A stretch of 64,000 nucleotides of DNA from Peribacillus simplex (GTDB lineage Bacteria > Bacillota > Bacilli > Bacillales > DSM-1321). A program made the position numbers and the translations under genes. The notes below the pieces were generated by a model. The model was not told the origin of the DNA. It searched no databases and saw only the letters and a list, made by a program, of their open reading frames with translations. The stretch is from contig NZ_CP011008.1 in NCBI RefSeq assembly GCF_001578185.1, positions 3,004,001 through 3,068,000 of the forward strand, given 5' to 3'. Below are positions 8,439 through 16,801 of the stretch, in pieces. Within the stretch, counting starts at the first letter, position 1. Each line of letters begins with the position of its first letter.

Positions 8439-8892
8439 CTACTGCAAATTATTGAAATCCCATATCTTTTTAGCAATGCCCGCAAGAAACACTCTCCTTA
8501 TATTTATTTCTTCAAAGGTCCATTTGTCTTCTTTGCAAATTTCTTTGGTTAACATGATGATAGATTGCTCATATTTTTTTCTTTTCAAGAAAAGGATAAT
8601 TAGATGCTGTAATGTTTAATTCGCTTCCACGCAGCGTAAGGTTACCGATTCTATTAACAAACATTGAATATTCAGAAGCTCTTGTTCCTGGTTCTTTTTT
8701 CCAAGAATTTTCAATGACTTTATTTCTTTTCCTTAGTAATTCCCTCGGCATAATATGTTCGATGTGAACATCACTTCGATCACTTACAGTTTTTTCTCTC
8801 GTGTTGTTTGTTAGTGCATTTTCTATCATTTCTAAGCTATATTTCGTTTGTGCTGACCTTGTAAAATCCGGGTTCTGGAAGTTTAGATAAAA
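8439..8892 (-). pseudogene. Remnant of DUF262/DUF1524 (GmrSD-like) protein, C-terminal part
   Basis: The minus frame reads FQNPDFTRSAQTKYSLEMIE, then VHIEHIMPREL, the HNH-type motif of DUF1524, then NRIGNLTLRGSELN, which is also typical. A shift in an A-tract near 8576 leads to YEQSIIMLTKEICKEDKWTF and VFLAGIAKKIWDF ending at TAG 8439-8441. Proteins with DUF262 plus DUF1524 act as type IV restriction (GmrSD) or related defence nucleases. Everything N-terminal to about residue -140 from the end, including the DUF262 NTPase-like domain, is absent. Confidence 0.75.
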
Positions 8893-9080
8893 TTAAGTAT
8901 CAGCTGGGGTTCTCCTCTTAAGAAGGTGACATCGTCACACAAATAAGCATAAAATTTTTTAACCAATGCAATTAAATTCAGATGATCAAATAGATAAAGT
9001 TTTAAGTGCATCCACATATAAGTTTCAAACATTTAGTACTAGCGAAACTAAAAAAACAATTTAGGCTTTATTAAAAAGCA

Positions 9081-9118
9081 AAAAATCAACAACCAATCAT
9101 CCTTGGTTGTTGATTTTT
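9081..9118. terminator. Perfect 16-bp bidirectional terminator
   Basis: AAAAATCAACAACCAA (9081-9096), loop TCATCC, then the exact complement to 9118. U-tracts form in both directions. It stands 200 bp downstream of the floT stop (minus) and just after a 32-codon plus-strand ORF (8966-9064) that I do not trust. 8893-9080 otherwise holds nothing recognisable. Confidence 0.85.
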
Positions 9119-9317
9119 AATTATTCTTCGAATCTTTTGTTCTATTTCAACTTTTTCATTTAATCAATTTTATTTGTCAATTGAGTATTACTGAATGAAA
9201 ATGGATCCCTGTTGGTTTATTCTCTATAAGTAGGTCCATAATATATCTGTATAGGAAATATATCAGCGTTAGTTTTATGTGTTAAACAGTATGATTTACC
9301 ATTTATTCTCTTAATTG

Positions 9318-10850
9318 TTACTCTTCCTTGCTTGCTGCCATATTCATGCTCGCTTCGACATTCTCCTGGCTGATGGTGGTGAATGGTAAATTTCGTTTTC
9401 CTGAGAAATTCTCAAGCAAGTCTTTGACATCAATTCCCGAAGATGCCTTTAATGACTCTTGCAATGTTGCCATTAAATCCGTTGCATATCCTGTCACTTT
9501 ATTAGCCCCGCCATTCGCACCGCTTCCGCCTGTGTCCACTACAGTGATTTTGTCTATATTACTAAGCGGGCTAGCAACTTGTTTTGCATATTCAGGCAGC
9601 ATTTTCAAAATCATATCCATTACGGCGGCTTGCCCGAACTGTTCAAAAGCTTCAGCTATTTTCTGCTTGGCTTCTGCTTCTGCTACCCCTTTTAACCTGA
9701 TGATTTCCGCTTCTGTCGTACCTTGTGCCCTTTGGGCATCCGCTTTAGCAAGACCGTCCATTCGAACACGTTCCGCTTCCGCTTTGGCCATGGCTTCAAT
9801 TTTATACTTATCGGCATCCGCTTCTGTAATCTGTTTCATTTTGTTTGCGGAAGCTGCCTGCTCTACCGCATAACGATCGGCATCCGCCTTTTTCTTCACT
9901 TCTGAATCATATTGCTTTTCACGACGAAGGATTTCTTTTTCTTCCAGCTCAATCTGCTTTTGCCGTTCGATGATCCTGATTTGCATTTCCTGTTCGGTTA
10001 CATCCTGTTTAGACCTGGCAGTTTCAAGATCGTAAGCTTGGTCAGCCCGTGCCTTGGCAATATCCTGCTCACGACGGAATTCCGCAACCTTTAGCTTGTT
10101 GATTTTTTCGGCTTCGGCTATTTCTGTTGCCCTTTCAAGTTCGGCACGCTGGGCTTCCTTCGAAGCTTCGGCTCGCTTGATTCGCGTTTCTTTCTCGGCA
10201 TCGGCGGTAGCTATATCGGCATCCCTTTTCACTTGAGCAATCCTTGGCTTACCTAGCGATTCAAGATATCCATTTTTGTCACGAACATCTTTAATCGTGA
10301 ACGATACGATGATGAGTCCCATTTTAGCCAAATCCTGCGAGGCTACCCTCTGTACTTCCTGGGAAAACTTTTCACGGTTTTTATAAATTTCCTCGACTGT
10401 CATCGAACCAAGGATTGAGCGAAGATGTCCTTCCAATACTTCCCGCGCTTCCTGTTCACGGTCATCTTTCGATTTACCAAGGAATTGCTCTGCTGCTGTG
10501 GCGATATCGGTGATTGAACCGCCAATCTTGATGATCGATACACCATCAGCCATGACAGGGACACCTTGTTCTGTATATACTTCAGGAGTCGAGACCTCAA
10601 GTTTGCTTGACAACAAGCTCAATGGTTCCGCTTGCTGGAACACTGGCAAAACGAAAGCACCTCCACCGCGGACGATTTTAATTTTATTTCCTGATTCGTC
10701 GATGTGGACATTCTTGCTGCCCAAGTAACTTCCAGTCACTATCAAGGCCTCATCAGGACCAGCAGTACGGTATTTCGTAACAAACACAGCAATAAGTGCG
10801 ATTAATAAAAATGCAACAATGGCGACAACAATCCAAATTAAACTAAACAT
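9318..10850 (-). CDS. floT: Flotillin FloT (YuaG-like) lipid-raft scaffold
   Basis: 510-aa SPFH/prohibitin-family membrane protein that organises functional membrane microdomains. An N-terminal hydrophobic segment (residues 3-25) anchors it; the SPFH domain spans about 30-200 (RTAGPDEALIVTGSYLG, PVMADGVSIIKIGGS). A long coiled coil with the flotillin Glu-Ala repeats (KAEAERVRMDGLAKADAQRA) runs to about 420; the C-terminus includes FGQAAVMDMILKMLPEYAKQ. It lies 17 bp behind yuaF and is read with it from the SigW-type promoter upstream. Confidence 0.95.
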   Translation of the reverse strand: MFSLIWIVVAIVAFLLIALIAVFVTKYRTAGPDEALIVTGSYLGSKNVHIDESGNKIKIVRGGGAFVLPVFQQAEPLSLLSSKLEVSTPEVYTEQGVPVMADGVSIIKIGGSITDIATAAEQFLGKSKDDREQEAREVLEGHLRSILGSMTVEEIYKNREKFSQEVQRVASQDLAKMGLIIVSFTIKDVRDKNGYLESLGKPRIAQVKRDADIATADAEKETRIKRAEASKEAQRAELERATEIAEAEKINKLKVAEFRREQDIAKARADQAYDLETARSKQDVTEQEMQIRIIERQKQIELEEKEILRREKQYDSEVKKKADADRYAVEQAASANKMKQITEADADKYKIEAMAKAEAERVRMDGLAKADAQRAQGTTEAEIIRLKGVAEAEAKQKIAEAFEQFGQAAVMDMILKMLPEYAKQVASPLSNIDKITVVDTGGSGANGGANKVTGYATDLMATLQESLKASSGIDVKDLLENFSGKRNLPFTTISQENVEASMNMAASKEE

Positions 10851-10867
10851 AAATGACCTCCTACCTC

Positions 10868-11398
10868 TTATTCATTCTCATGGGGCATGACATAGACAAC
10901 CCCATTTTTAACTTCGATGATCAAGACTTTTGTATCCGAAACAATTCCTTCATTCTTATAACTGGCCGCAGTTTTCGCAATGCTCCCGCTGATGCTTTCG
11001 ATTAAGACTTCCCCAAACCCATCAACCGGGACTGATGTCAGAACCCTGCCAACCCTGCCTCTCAGGTCATTGTCATGAAACGTTAAGCTTTCCTCCGCCG
11101 ATGAGATGGGAATCAACACAAATACATTCAATAGGGTGACGATTGTAAATGAAATGAGCAGGGAAATCACGGCAATCATCACACCATTAAGTCCTGTAAG
11201 CGATTCAAGCAAAAAGCCACTCGCAAAAAATACGGTCAAAAAACTAAAAATGAGGGTTGGATTAAATATATCCGGTAATTCCAGGCCAGAAAATATATCA
11301 TTAAACAAGATAAATAGGAATGTTAGCCCCCCGAATATAATTAATCCATATAAATAGACTGTTTCTAATGGAACTCCAAATAACTCCATCTCTTTCAT
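10868..11398 (-). CDS. yuaF: NfeD-family membrane protein YuaF
   Basis: 176 aa. Three to four membrane segments occupy residues 12-115 (YLYGLIIFGGLTFLFILF, IAVISLLISFTIVTLLNVF), followed by an OB-fold domain (DNDLRGRVGRVLTSVPVDGF, TKVLIIEVKNGVVYVMPH). NfeD proteins are obligate partners of flotillins and help place them in membrane foci. First gene of the pair with floT; ATG at 11398 follows AAAAGGATG. Confidence 0.92.
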   Translation of the reverse strand: MKEMELFGVPLETVYLYGLIIFGGLTFLFILFNDIFSGLELPDIFNPTLIFSFLTVFFASGFLLESLTGLNGVMIAVISLLISFTIVTLLNVFVLIPISSAEESLTFHDNDLRGRVGRVLTSVPVDGFGEVLIESISGSIAKTAASYKNEGIVSDTKVLIIEVKNGVVYVMPHENE

Positions 11399-11515
11399 CC
11401 TTTTAATTCGATTTTTCTTTACCGCTTATACTATTAAGACCGAGGATAAGCGTTTTAACTACCTTTTGAAAGAAATATGGCAATAATCCCCCCCCATTTA
11501 CTTCACTTACCATTA

Positions 11516-11542
11516 ATACGAATGACGTTACAGAAAGTTTCA
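11516..11542 (-). promoter_or_regulatory. SigW-type ECF promoter of yuaF-floT
   Basis: On the minus strand TGAAAC (11542-11537), a 16-base spacer, then CGTAT (11520-11516), an excellent match to the ECF sigma-W consensus. It lies 118 bp upstream of yuaF. B. subtilis yuaF-floT-yuaI is a known SigW operon, which supports the call. Confidence 0.85.
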
Positions 11543-11550
11543 TTTTTTTT

Positions 11551-11569
11551 CCAGGTTTTACGAACCTGG
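11551..11569. promoter_or_regulatory. Palindrome between the yuaF and bioY promoters
   Basis: CCAGGTT-TTACG-AACCTGG, 7-bp perfect arms. No T tract follows on either strand, so it is not a normal terminator. It lies between the SigW promoter and the bioY -35; operator or insulator is possible, chance also. Confidence 0.35.
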
Positions 11570-11609
11570 GCAACAACTATGCCCTTATAAAATAAAATTC
11601 ATAATATCA

Positions 11610-11638
11610 TTGACAGTGTTTACTTATCATATTAAAAT
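11610..11638 (+). promoter_or_regulatory. SigA promoter of bioY
   Basis: TTGACA (11610-11615), 17-base spacer, TAAAAT (11633-11638). This puts transcription start near 11645, after any TTG start at 11610, and therefore excludes the longer bioY reading frame. Confidence 0.82.
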
Positions 11639-11645
11639 TCTTTAT

Positions 11646-11676
11646 ATGTTAACTCGTTTGATAACCAGGTTTACAA
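11646..11676 (+). promoter_or_regulatory. BirA-type biotin operator
   Basis: ATGTTAACT (11646-11654) and GGTTTACAA (11668-11676) are inverted half-sites like the BirA box (TTGTWAACC...GGTTWACAA); the right half is a full match, the left has two mismatches. Placed at the transcription start of bioY, where a biotin-charged BirA would block it. Confidence 0.65.
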
Positions 11677-11690
11677 TAGGGGGAAGCACG

Positions 11691-12263
11691 ATGAGGGAAA
11701 GTCACGAGAAATTAAGAATGATGATGGTTACAGCCTTATTTGCAGCACTTATAGGGATCCTTGCCCAAATTACAATTCCACTGCCGTTAGTACCGATTAC
11801 AGGACAGACTCTAGCTGTTGGGCTGGCAGCCACTATACTAGGTTCACGTTATGGAACCTCTTCCGTTTTATTATACTTGTTCATAGGAGCTGCAGGAGTA
11901 CCAGTGTTCGCTGAAATGTCTGGAGGACTAGCTAAGATATTCGGTCCGACTGGCGGTTATTTATTATCCTATATCCCGACAGTTTATATTACCGGGCTGA
12001 TATTGGAAAAAACACGTTTCTCAGTTGCAATGGCTTTCCTTGCAAATATAATCGGGATGTTCATAACGTTGATCATCGGTACGATTTGGTTGAAATATAT
12101 GAGCTCATTATCATGGACAGTTGCATTTGCCAGCGGTTTTGCCCCATTTATAATCGTAGGCATTTTAAAAGCATTCCTTGCATCTTGGCTTGGGATTACG
12201 ATCCGTTCAAGGTTAGCATCAGCTAATATGCTGCCAAAAAAAAATACACCACTTTCCCAATGA
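11691..12263 (+). CDS. bioY: BioY biotin transporter substrate-binding (S) component
   Basis: 190-aa integral membrane protein with about six hydrophobic segments (MMVTALFAALIGILAQITIP, SSVLLYLFIGAAGVPVF) and the BioY signature GGLAKIFGPTGGYLLSYIP. It captures biotin and works with the shared ECF ATPase/EcfT module or alone. I start at ATG 11691 because GGGGGAAG precedes it and the promoter lies inside the longer TTG frame that begins at 11610. A strong terminator follows, so it is a single-gene unit, regulated by biotin through the operator. Confidence 0.92.
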   Translation: MRESHEKLRMMMVTALFAALIGILAQITIPLPLVPITGQTLAVGLAATILGSRYGTSSVLLYLFIGAAGVPVFAEMSGGLAKIFGPTGGYLLSYIPTVYITGLILEKTRFSVAMAFLANIIGMFITLIIGTIWLKYMSSLSWTVAFASGFAPFIIVGILKAFLASWLGITIRSRLASANMLPKKNTPLSQ

Positions 12264-12277
12264 TGCAAATGGGTAGA

Positions 12278-12316
12278 TGAAAGAGAGGGTGCCGCTTGCG
12301 GTACCCTCTCTTTCAT
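12278..12316 (+). terminator. Terminator of bioY
   Basis: AAAGAGAGGGT-CC... pairs with ...GTACCCTCTCTTT around a GCTTGC loop; U-rich tail follows. Confidence 0.85.
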
Positions 12317-12354
12317 CTTGTTACTTTTTCAGCCATCATTTTCAATCACTTGCA

Positions 12355-12389
12355 CAAAAAAAGAATCTTAGAAAAAGACTCTTTTTTTT
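12355..12389 (-). terminator. Terminator of the yusW-like gene
   Basis: AAAAAAAGAATC (12356-12367) with GACTCTTTTTTT (12377-12388), one mismatch; the U tract serves the minus strand. 12390-12562 has no gene. Confidence 0.6.
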
Positions 12390-12562
12390 ACAAGTATTTA
12401 TTACGGTCCTATCCCCATAAGTCCGAATATGAAATGCAAATGTATGTTATCCCCTTTGCTAACCGTAATCATTTTACTATAGTTACCGCAATTTGACAAC
12501 TATTGAAGAATCGTGAAAAGGCTACCATTTATAACTTAAGATAATATAATAAATGGATTTAG

Positions 12563-13022
12563 TTATTTATTATTCACTGTATATTCTTTTTTCGTACCAT
12601 CATCGAACACGACCTCTAAATCAAATTCTTCATAGGCATCCTTCAAATCAAAAACACTTGTCACTTCTTGAATTACTTGCTCATCTGTTGAATCTTTAGT
12701 GAATGTCAATTTATCTAAAATCGGTGTTAATTCTTTCATTGCTTCATCACCGTGAACTTCATGTTTGTTTGATTTATCTTCGATTGAAGCTTCGGTTTGG
12801 GCTCCCATGGTTTCATTCAGCTTCGTATTCGTTATCAGTTCCCACATAATCAACTTCTAATTGAAAACCCTTGAAAGTGAAAGGCACCTTTTCATTATTA
12901 TCCGTTCTTGTTTCAGGATTTGTTTCCGGTGGATTTTTCACTTCATCGTTTTCTCCCCCACACCCGGCCAAAACAAGCATAGCGGCAAACGGAACAGATA
13001 ATATTTTGATTGATTTTCTCAT
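12563..13022 (-). pseudogene. YusW-like lipoprotein, split by a frameshift
   Basis: Frame one starts at ATG 13022 behind GGGAGG with a lipoprotein signal (MLVLAGCGGE, lipobox Cys at residue 21) and reads VPFTFKGFQLEVDYVGTDNE before ending at 12813. The other frame continues from about 12815 with GAQTEASIEDKSNKHEV, LTPILDKLTFTKDSTDEQVI and EFDLEVVFDDGTKKEYTV to 12563. Together they follow the YusW domain organisation (about 150 aa). Either a real one-base indel or an assembly error; the product would be a secreted lipid-anchored protein of unknown function. Confidence 0.75.
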
Positions 13023-13143
13023 TTATTAGCCATTCCTCCCTAATCATTTGTATCCTTATTGATTACCTAAAAGGGGTCATTCAAAACTACAGGAATCTTT
13101 CAGGTATCATAAGATCGATCAAGTAAAGAATCACTAGAAGTGA

Positions 13144-13788
13144 TCATAGAGGAAGGATATAAAACAATACTGCAAAAAAATGGGTGGCAGAACCCCCAAG
13201 CACAAAAACATGCCAAACGGCGTGATGAAACGGAAAACCGCGCCATACATAAAAGATAGCTCCAAACGTATAAAGCAAGCCCCCTGCTATCAGTAACTGG
13301 ATACCTTCTGAGGGCATCGCTGCTGTAAGAGGTCCCCAAACGATGACGATCATCCACCCCATCGCAATATAAAGAAGCGTCGAAAGGAATAGGAACCTTT
13401 TAACATAGAAAGCCTTGAAGACGACGCCGATGATTGCAACTCCCCAAATTATTCCAAGCAGTGTCCAGCCTAGTGAGCCTTGAATCACAAGGACCATGAT
13501 GGGCGTGTATGTTCCTGCAATGAATATATATATGGCTGAATGATCAAAGATTTCGAATATATCCTTTGTTTTCCCCTCTGGAAAACTATGCACTAATGTG
13601 GATGAGACATATAAAAGAAGCATGGAAGCGCCATAAATCACTGAAATGACTACATGCCAAGGCGATCCTTTTTGGACTGAGAATATTATTAAAAACACAA
13701 GAGCGACGATACTCAACAAAACACCAACACCATGGGTTATCGCATTGACCACTTCTTCTTTTTTTGTATAAACATGTGTATTAGCCAT
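13144..13788 (-). CDS. trhA: PAQR/hemolysin III family membrane protein TrhA
   Basis: 214 aa with seven predicted membrane helices. Family residues are present: ITHGVGVLLSI with the first His, SSTLVHSFPEG, FEIFDHSAIYIFIAGTYTP with Ser/His/Asp of the metal-dependent core, and FHHAVWHVFVLGGSATHFF near the end. Members are thought to be metal-dependent ceramidase-like hydrolases or membrane-homeostasis proteins; B. subtilis YplQ is the likely counterpart. ATG at 13788 follows AAGGAGCTG. Single-gene unit. Confidence 0.9.
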   Translation of the reverse strand: MANTHVYTKKEEVVNAITHGVGVLLSIVALVFLIIFSVQKGSPWHVVISVIYGASMLLLYVSSTLVHSFPEGKTKDIFEIFDHSAIYIFIAGTYTPIMVLVIQGSLGWTLLGIIWGVAIIGVVFKAFYVKRFLFLSTLLYIAMGWMIVIVWGPLTAAMPSEGIQLLIAGGLLYTFGAIFYVWRGFPFHHAVWHVFVLGGSATHFFAVLFYILPL

Positions 13789-13912
13789 ATTACAGCTCCT
13801 TAATCCAGATAAAAATTTTCAACATTCTCCTAAATTATACATTATATTTTCCAAGCAATATAGAAAAGTGAATATAGCTTGATTAACACTTCTAATTAGT
13901 GAGGGGGATAAA

Positions 13913-14492
13913 GTGCAATTAGAAAAGTTGGTCGCTTTCCATAAAACGCTTGGTGATGTGACCAGGATTAGGATTATATCCATTCTGGCAAACGGTCCAA
14001 AACACGGACAGGCTCTTGCGGGAATATTAAAATTGACTGCCCCAACCATTTCACACCATTTAACGAAATTAAAGGACATTAATTTAGTGAAGGATCGGAG
14101 AGAAAAAAATACGGTATATTATTTTTTGAATGAAGATGTCCTAGAGCATTATTCTTCAGCATTACCTAAAATCATTTCAAATAAGGGGGACTCCAGTAAA
14201 TTGGATAAACAAAAGCTGATTTTAGAGTATAAAAAGATCCTTGAAAACTTCTTTACACAAGATGGTCGACTAAAAACCATACCAGCACAAAGAAAGAAGA
14301 AAATGATCGTTCATTGCAGGCCTTTTGGAAAAGGGACGTAAATATCCAGAAAAAGAATTGAATGAATTCATCCAGTCATTCCATGATGATTACGCAACGA
14401 TAAGACGTGAACTCATTATCGGAAGCATCATGTACCGGGAAAACAGCATTTATGAACTGAATCCCCGCGAGATGTGGGCTGAAATCATTTAA
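13913..14492 (+). pseudogene. ArsR-type HTH regulator fused to DUF2087, frameshifted
   Basis: GTG at 13913 follows GAGGGGG. Residues 1-75 form an ArsR winged helix (FHKTLGDVTRIRIISILANG, TAPTISHHLTKLKDINLV). After KKKMIVH the first frame runs out at 14341, while the next frame carries AGLLEKGRKYPEKELNEFIQ and FHDDYATIRRELIIGSIMYR, a clear DUF2087 domain ending at TAA 14490-14492. Intact homologues have both domains in one chain of about 190 aa, so a single-base indel near 14308-14315 has broken this one unless it is a sequence error. No metal-binding Cys pair is seen. Confidence 0.75.
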
Positions 14493-14510
14493 GAGTTAGT
14501 TTTAAACATG

Positions 14511-14546
14511 AAAAACCGGCCTCCCTAGTTGGTGAGACCGGTTCTT
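14511..14546. terminator. Bidirectional terminator between arsR-like gene and ykvT-like gene
   Basis: AAAACCGG.CTC pairs with GAG.CCGGTT; T tracts on both strands, best for the minus-strand gene. Confidence 0.82.
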
Positions 14547-14556
14547 GAAATGTAGT

Positions 14557-15156
14557 TTATATGGCAAAATGGTGGCCACCAATGATTTTGATTACCTCTA
14601 ATTGTTTCATCCATTTGCTGTCCGAAATACTGGGATTCCAAAAATACAAGGCATCATTTGTGTAGCCATGAATTGCCAATGCTTCATTGACAGCCTTCTT
14701 GGCATCATCTCCGGCTGCTTTGTTTATACTGCCATCAGCAACGGGCGAGAATTGGTTTTTTTGATAGATCACTTCCCGGACCGTATCAGGGAATTCTTTG
14801 CTATCAAGGCGATTCAAAACTACTCCTGCCACCTCGACCTTTCCTCTATAAGGCTCCCCTTTGGCTTCTGCATGCACAAGCCTTGCTAATAATTCTTTAT
14901 CTTTTTCATTCATTACATGTGGAATAATCAATGTTTTACCAGGTTCTGCAACATTATTCACATTATTATTGACTTCTTTTAACTTTTTGATTGGGACACC
15001 ATACCGCTTTGCAATATCCCATATCGATTCACCTTGTTTAATGACATGTTTGGTTGCTCCATCAGAAGCTATACTGGTCGTTCCCTTAGGAATAGCTATC
15101 CCAAGTACGATGACACTTAGAGTCATTATCACGGTTATTAATACTGATAATTTCAT
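14557..15156 (-). CDS. LysM plus SleB/CwlJ-type cell wall hydrolase (YkvT-like)
   Basis: 199 aa. Signal or anchor segment at residues 3-22, LysM peptidoglycan-binding module at about 37-80 (VIKQGESIWDIAKRYGVPIK, EPGKTLIIP), Hydrolase_2 domain at 85-199 with LVHAEAKGEPYRGKVEVAGV carrying the putative catalytic Glu and the C-terminal IIGGHHFA. Cleaves cortex or wall peptidoglycan; the domain order matches B. subtilis YkvT. Possibly acts in sporulation or germination. ATG at 15156 follows GAGGAGGTTACAAG. Confidence 0.88.
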   Translation of the reverse strand: MKLSVLITVIMTLSVIVLGIAIPKGTTSIASDGATKHVIKQGESIWDIAKRYGVPIKKLKEVNNNVNNVAEPGKTLIIPHVMNEKDKELLARLVHAEAKGEPYRGKVEVAGVVLNRLDSKEFPDTVREVIYQKNQFSPVADGSINKAAGDDAKKAVNEALAIHGYTNDALYFWNPSISDSKWMKQLEVIKIIGGHHFAI

Positions 15157-15275
15157 CTTGTAACCTCCTCGTTAAGCATCTTCCTAGGATAACAGACCAT
15201 ATGGGAGAAAACAGTGCTAAATTTTTCCCAAGGAAATCAAGGAAAAATTTTCACGGGTCAATTAACTTAGAAATT

Positions 15276-15842
15276 TTAAAGATTCCCCTTCCATTCCTCA
15301 CGTAGTATACCCATTCTGATTGAATCATAATAATAACCATCATAATAACGGCATTTTCTCATTCTTCCCTCTATTTGCATGCCTACCTTTTCCCCAACAG
15401 CCATCATACGCTCATTACCTGACCATGTCGTCAGTCCAACCCGTTCAATCTCCAAGTTTTCGAATAAATAGTCTATGAACATCATTAACGCTTCTGTTCC
15501 ATACCCGCCATTCCAGTACTTTGGCTCAAAAATCGTAATCCCTATTTCCAGCCAACGTGAGGGTTCATGTTCCCAGTAATATACAACAGAACCTATTATT
15601 TGATCGTTTTTTTCCATTAATAGCTCGGAGTAAGCCCCCATTTTCCCATCATTGGTTCTGTGCTTCGTTTCTTTTTCGATATAAGTATGGTAATCCATGA
15701 GTTCAAGAGGATAGTAAGGTGCATCCCACTTTTTCCATTCTGGTTTGACTTCTCCATATTTCAGGCTCCATAAACGTTTTAAATCGGCTTGTTTAACGTT
15801 CCTCAATATTACTTTTCTTCCTTCAATCCAAACATCGTCCAA
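15276..15842 (-). CDS. GNAT-family N-acetyltransferase (RimJ/RimL type)
   Basis: 188 aa acetyl-CoA dependent transferase; the CoA loop is EPKYWNGGYGTEALMMFIDY and the C-terminal part VGLTTWSGNERMMAVGEKVG is typical of RimJ/RimL-like N-acetyltransferases acting on proteins or small molecules. I start at TTG 15842 because GGTAGGAGGAAG stands just in front; the longer frame from TTG 15866 would translate that Shine-Dalgarno as EEVGGR. Substrate unknown. Confidence 0.82.
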   Translation of the reverse strand: MDDVWIEGRKVILRNVKQADLKRLWSLKYGEVKPEWKKWDAPYYPLELMDYHTYIEKETKHRTNDGKMGAYSELLMEKNDQIIGSVVYYWEHEPSRWLEIGITIFEPKYWNGGYGTEALMMFIDYLFENLEIERVGLTTWSGNERMMAVGEKVGMQIEGRMRKCRYYDGYYYDSIRMGILREEWKGNL

Positions 15843-15881
15843 TCCTCTTCCTCCTACCTCTTCCAAGATATACCTTCCATT

Positions 15882-16286
15882 TTAACGGTCGACACATAAT
15901 TTAATAAAATATTGCCTATCTCTGGGACCATCGAATTCACAAAAATATATCCCTTGCCATGTACCAAGGATTAAACTTCCCTTATGGATGATTACCTGTT
16001 GTGAAGAACCAACCGTACTTGATTTCAAATGGGCAGCCGTGTTTCCTTCCTTATGTAAATCCAATGTATGATTCCATGGGTGTTGCTCATCCAATCTTCT
16101 TAGCATATCCTTTTTGACATCGGGATCTGCATTTTCATTAATCGTGATCCCTGCTGTCGTATGCGGACAATATATAAGAGCTAACCCCTGTTGTATCCCG
16201 TTTTCATTGATGAATGCCTGTACTTCTGCCGTAACATCAATCATATCATCCCTTTTAGTTGTTTTTAAGGTGTTTTTCTTCAGCAT
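15882..16286 (-). CDS. YjbQ/UPF0047 family protein (YugU-like)
   Basis: 134 aa. Signature residues: LIYCPHTTAGITINENADPD, HPWNHTLDLHKEGNTAAHLK and WQGIYFCEFDGPRDR. Family members form trimers with a His-rich metal site and have weak thiamin-phosphate phosphatase activity in E. coli; the cellular role is unsettled. 39 bp upstream of the GNAT start, so they may share a transcript. GAGTGGACGTAC precedes ATG 16286. Confidence 0.9.
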   Translation of the reverse strand: MLKKNTLKTTKRDDMIDVTAEVQAFINENGIQQGLALIYCPHTTAGITINENADPDVKKDMLRRLDEQHPWNHTLDLHKEGNTAAHLKSSTVGSSQQVIIHKGSLILGTWQGIYFCEFDGPRDRQYFIKLCVDR

Positions 16287-16388
16287 GTACGTCCACTCCT
16301 TTGTCCTTTTAAATCTCCTTTACCCATAAACATGACATTTATGCTTTAATATTGGATATATAAGTAGCCAAGAGGGGGTAAAAAAAAA

Positions 16389-16757
16389 GTGGGTTTCATT
16401 TTTAAAGCAATCGATCATTTCCAATTAGCATCTCCCAAAAATACCGAGGACCAATCAAGGAAGTTTTTCAAAGAGATTCTAATGTTTCGGGAAGTGGATA
16501 AGCCTGCATCCTTAAAGTCAAGTGGAGGAGTATGGTTCGAATCAGGATCGATCAAAATTCATGTTGGAACGGAAGATCAGTTCATTCCCGCGAGAAAAGC
16601 CCATCCAGCGCTTGAAGTAGAAAATCTTAGAGACTTTAAACAACATTTAATAACTAATCGTGTTTCTTTTACAGAAGACAAAAGGTTACCTGGGGCGAAC
16701 CGCATCTATATATCCGATCCCTTCGGCAATCGGATTGAAATTTTGGAATGGATATAA
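16389..16757 (+). CDS. VOC/glyoxalase-like protein
   Basis: 122 aa, one vicinal-oxygen-chelate unit of two beta-alpha-beta-beta-beta modules: AIDHFQLASP (metal-type His) at the start, HPALEVENLRDF in the middle, ISDPFGNRIEILEW (metal-type Glu) at the end. Starts at GTG 16389 behind AAGAGGGGG. Reaction unknown; related proteins include fosfomycin-resistance and glyoxalase enzymes but also many uncharacterised ones. Confidence 0.85.
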   Translation: MGFIFKAIDHFQLASPKNTEDQSRKFFKEILMFREVDKPASLKSSGGVWFESGSIKIHVGTEDQFIPARKAHPALEVENLRDFKQHLITNRVSFTEDKRLPGANRIYISDPFGNRIEILEWI

Positions 16758-16758
16758 T

Positions 16759-16790
16759 AAAAGCGGGTCCATAAAATTGGACCCGCTTTC
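16759..16790. terminator. Bidirectional terminator, VOC gene / fruA
   Basis: AAAGCGGGTCC and GGACCCGCTTT form an 11-bp stem around ATAAAATT; convergent genes on both sides. Confidence 0.9.
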
Positions 16791-16801
16791 TTCATTATTT
16801 A

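Noticed and set aside
8422-8619. 65-codon plus-strand ORF
   Set aside because: Antisense to the DUF1524 remnant, whose protein signature on the minus strand is clear.
8966-9064. 32-codon ORF MQLNSDDQIDKVLSASTYK just before a terminator
   Set aside because: Could be the tail of a lost gene, but no Shine-Dalgarno and no recognisable family; too short to support.
11610-11690. Longer bioY start at TTG 11610
   Set aside because: The TTG is the -35 hexamer of the bioY promoter; ATG 11691 has a Shine-Dalgarno and the family start.
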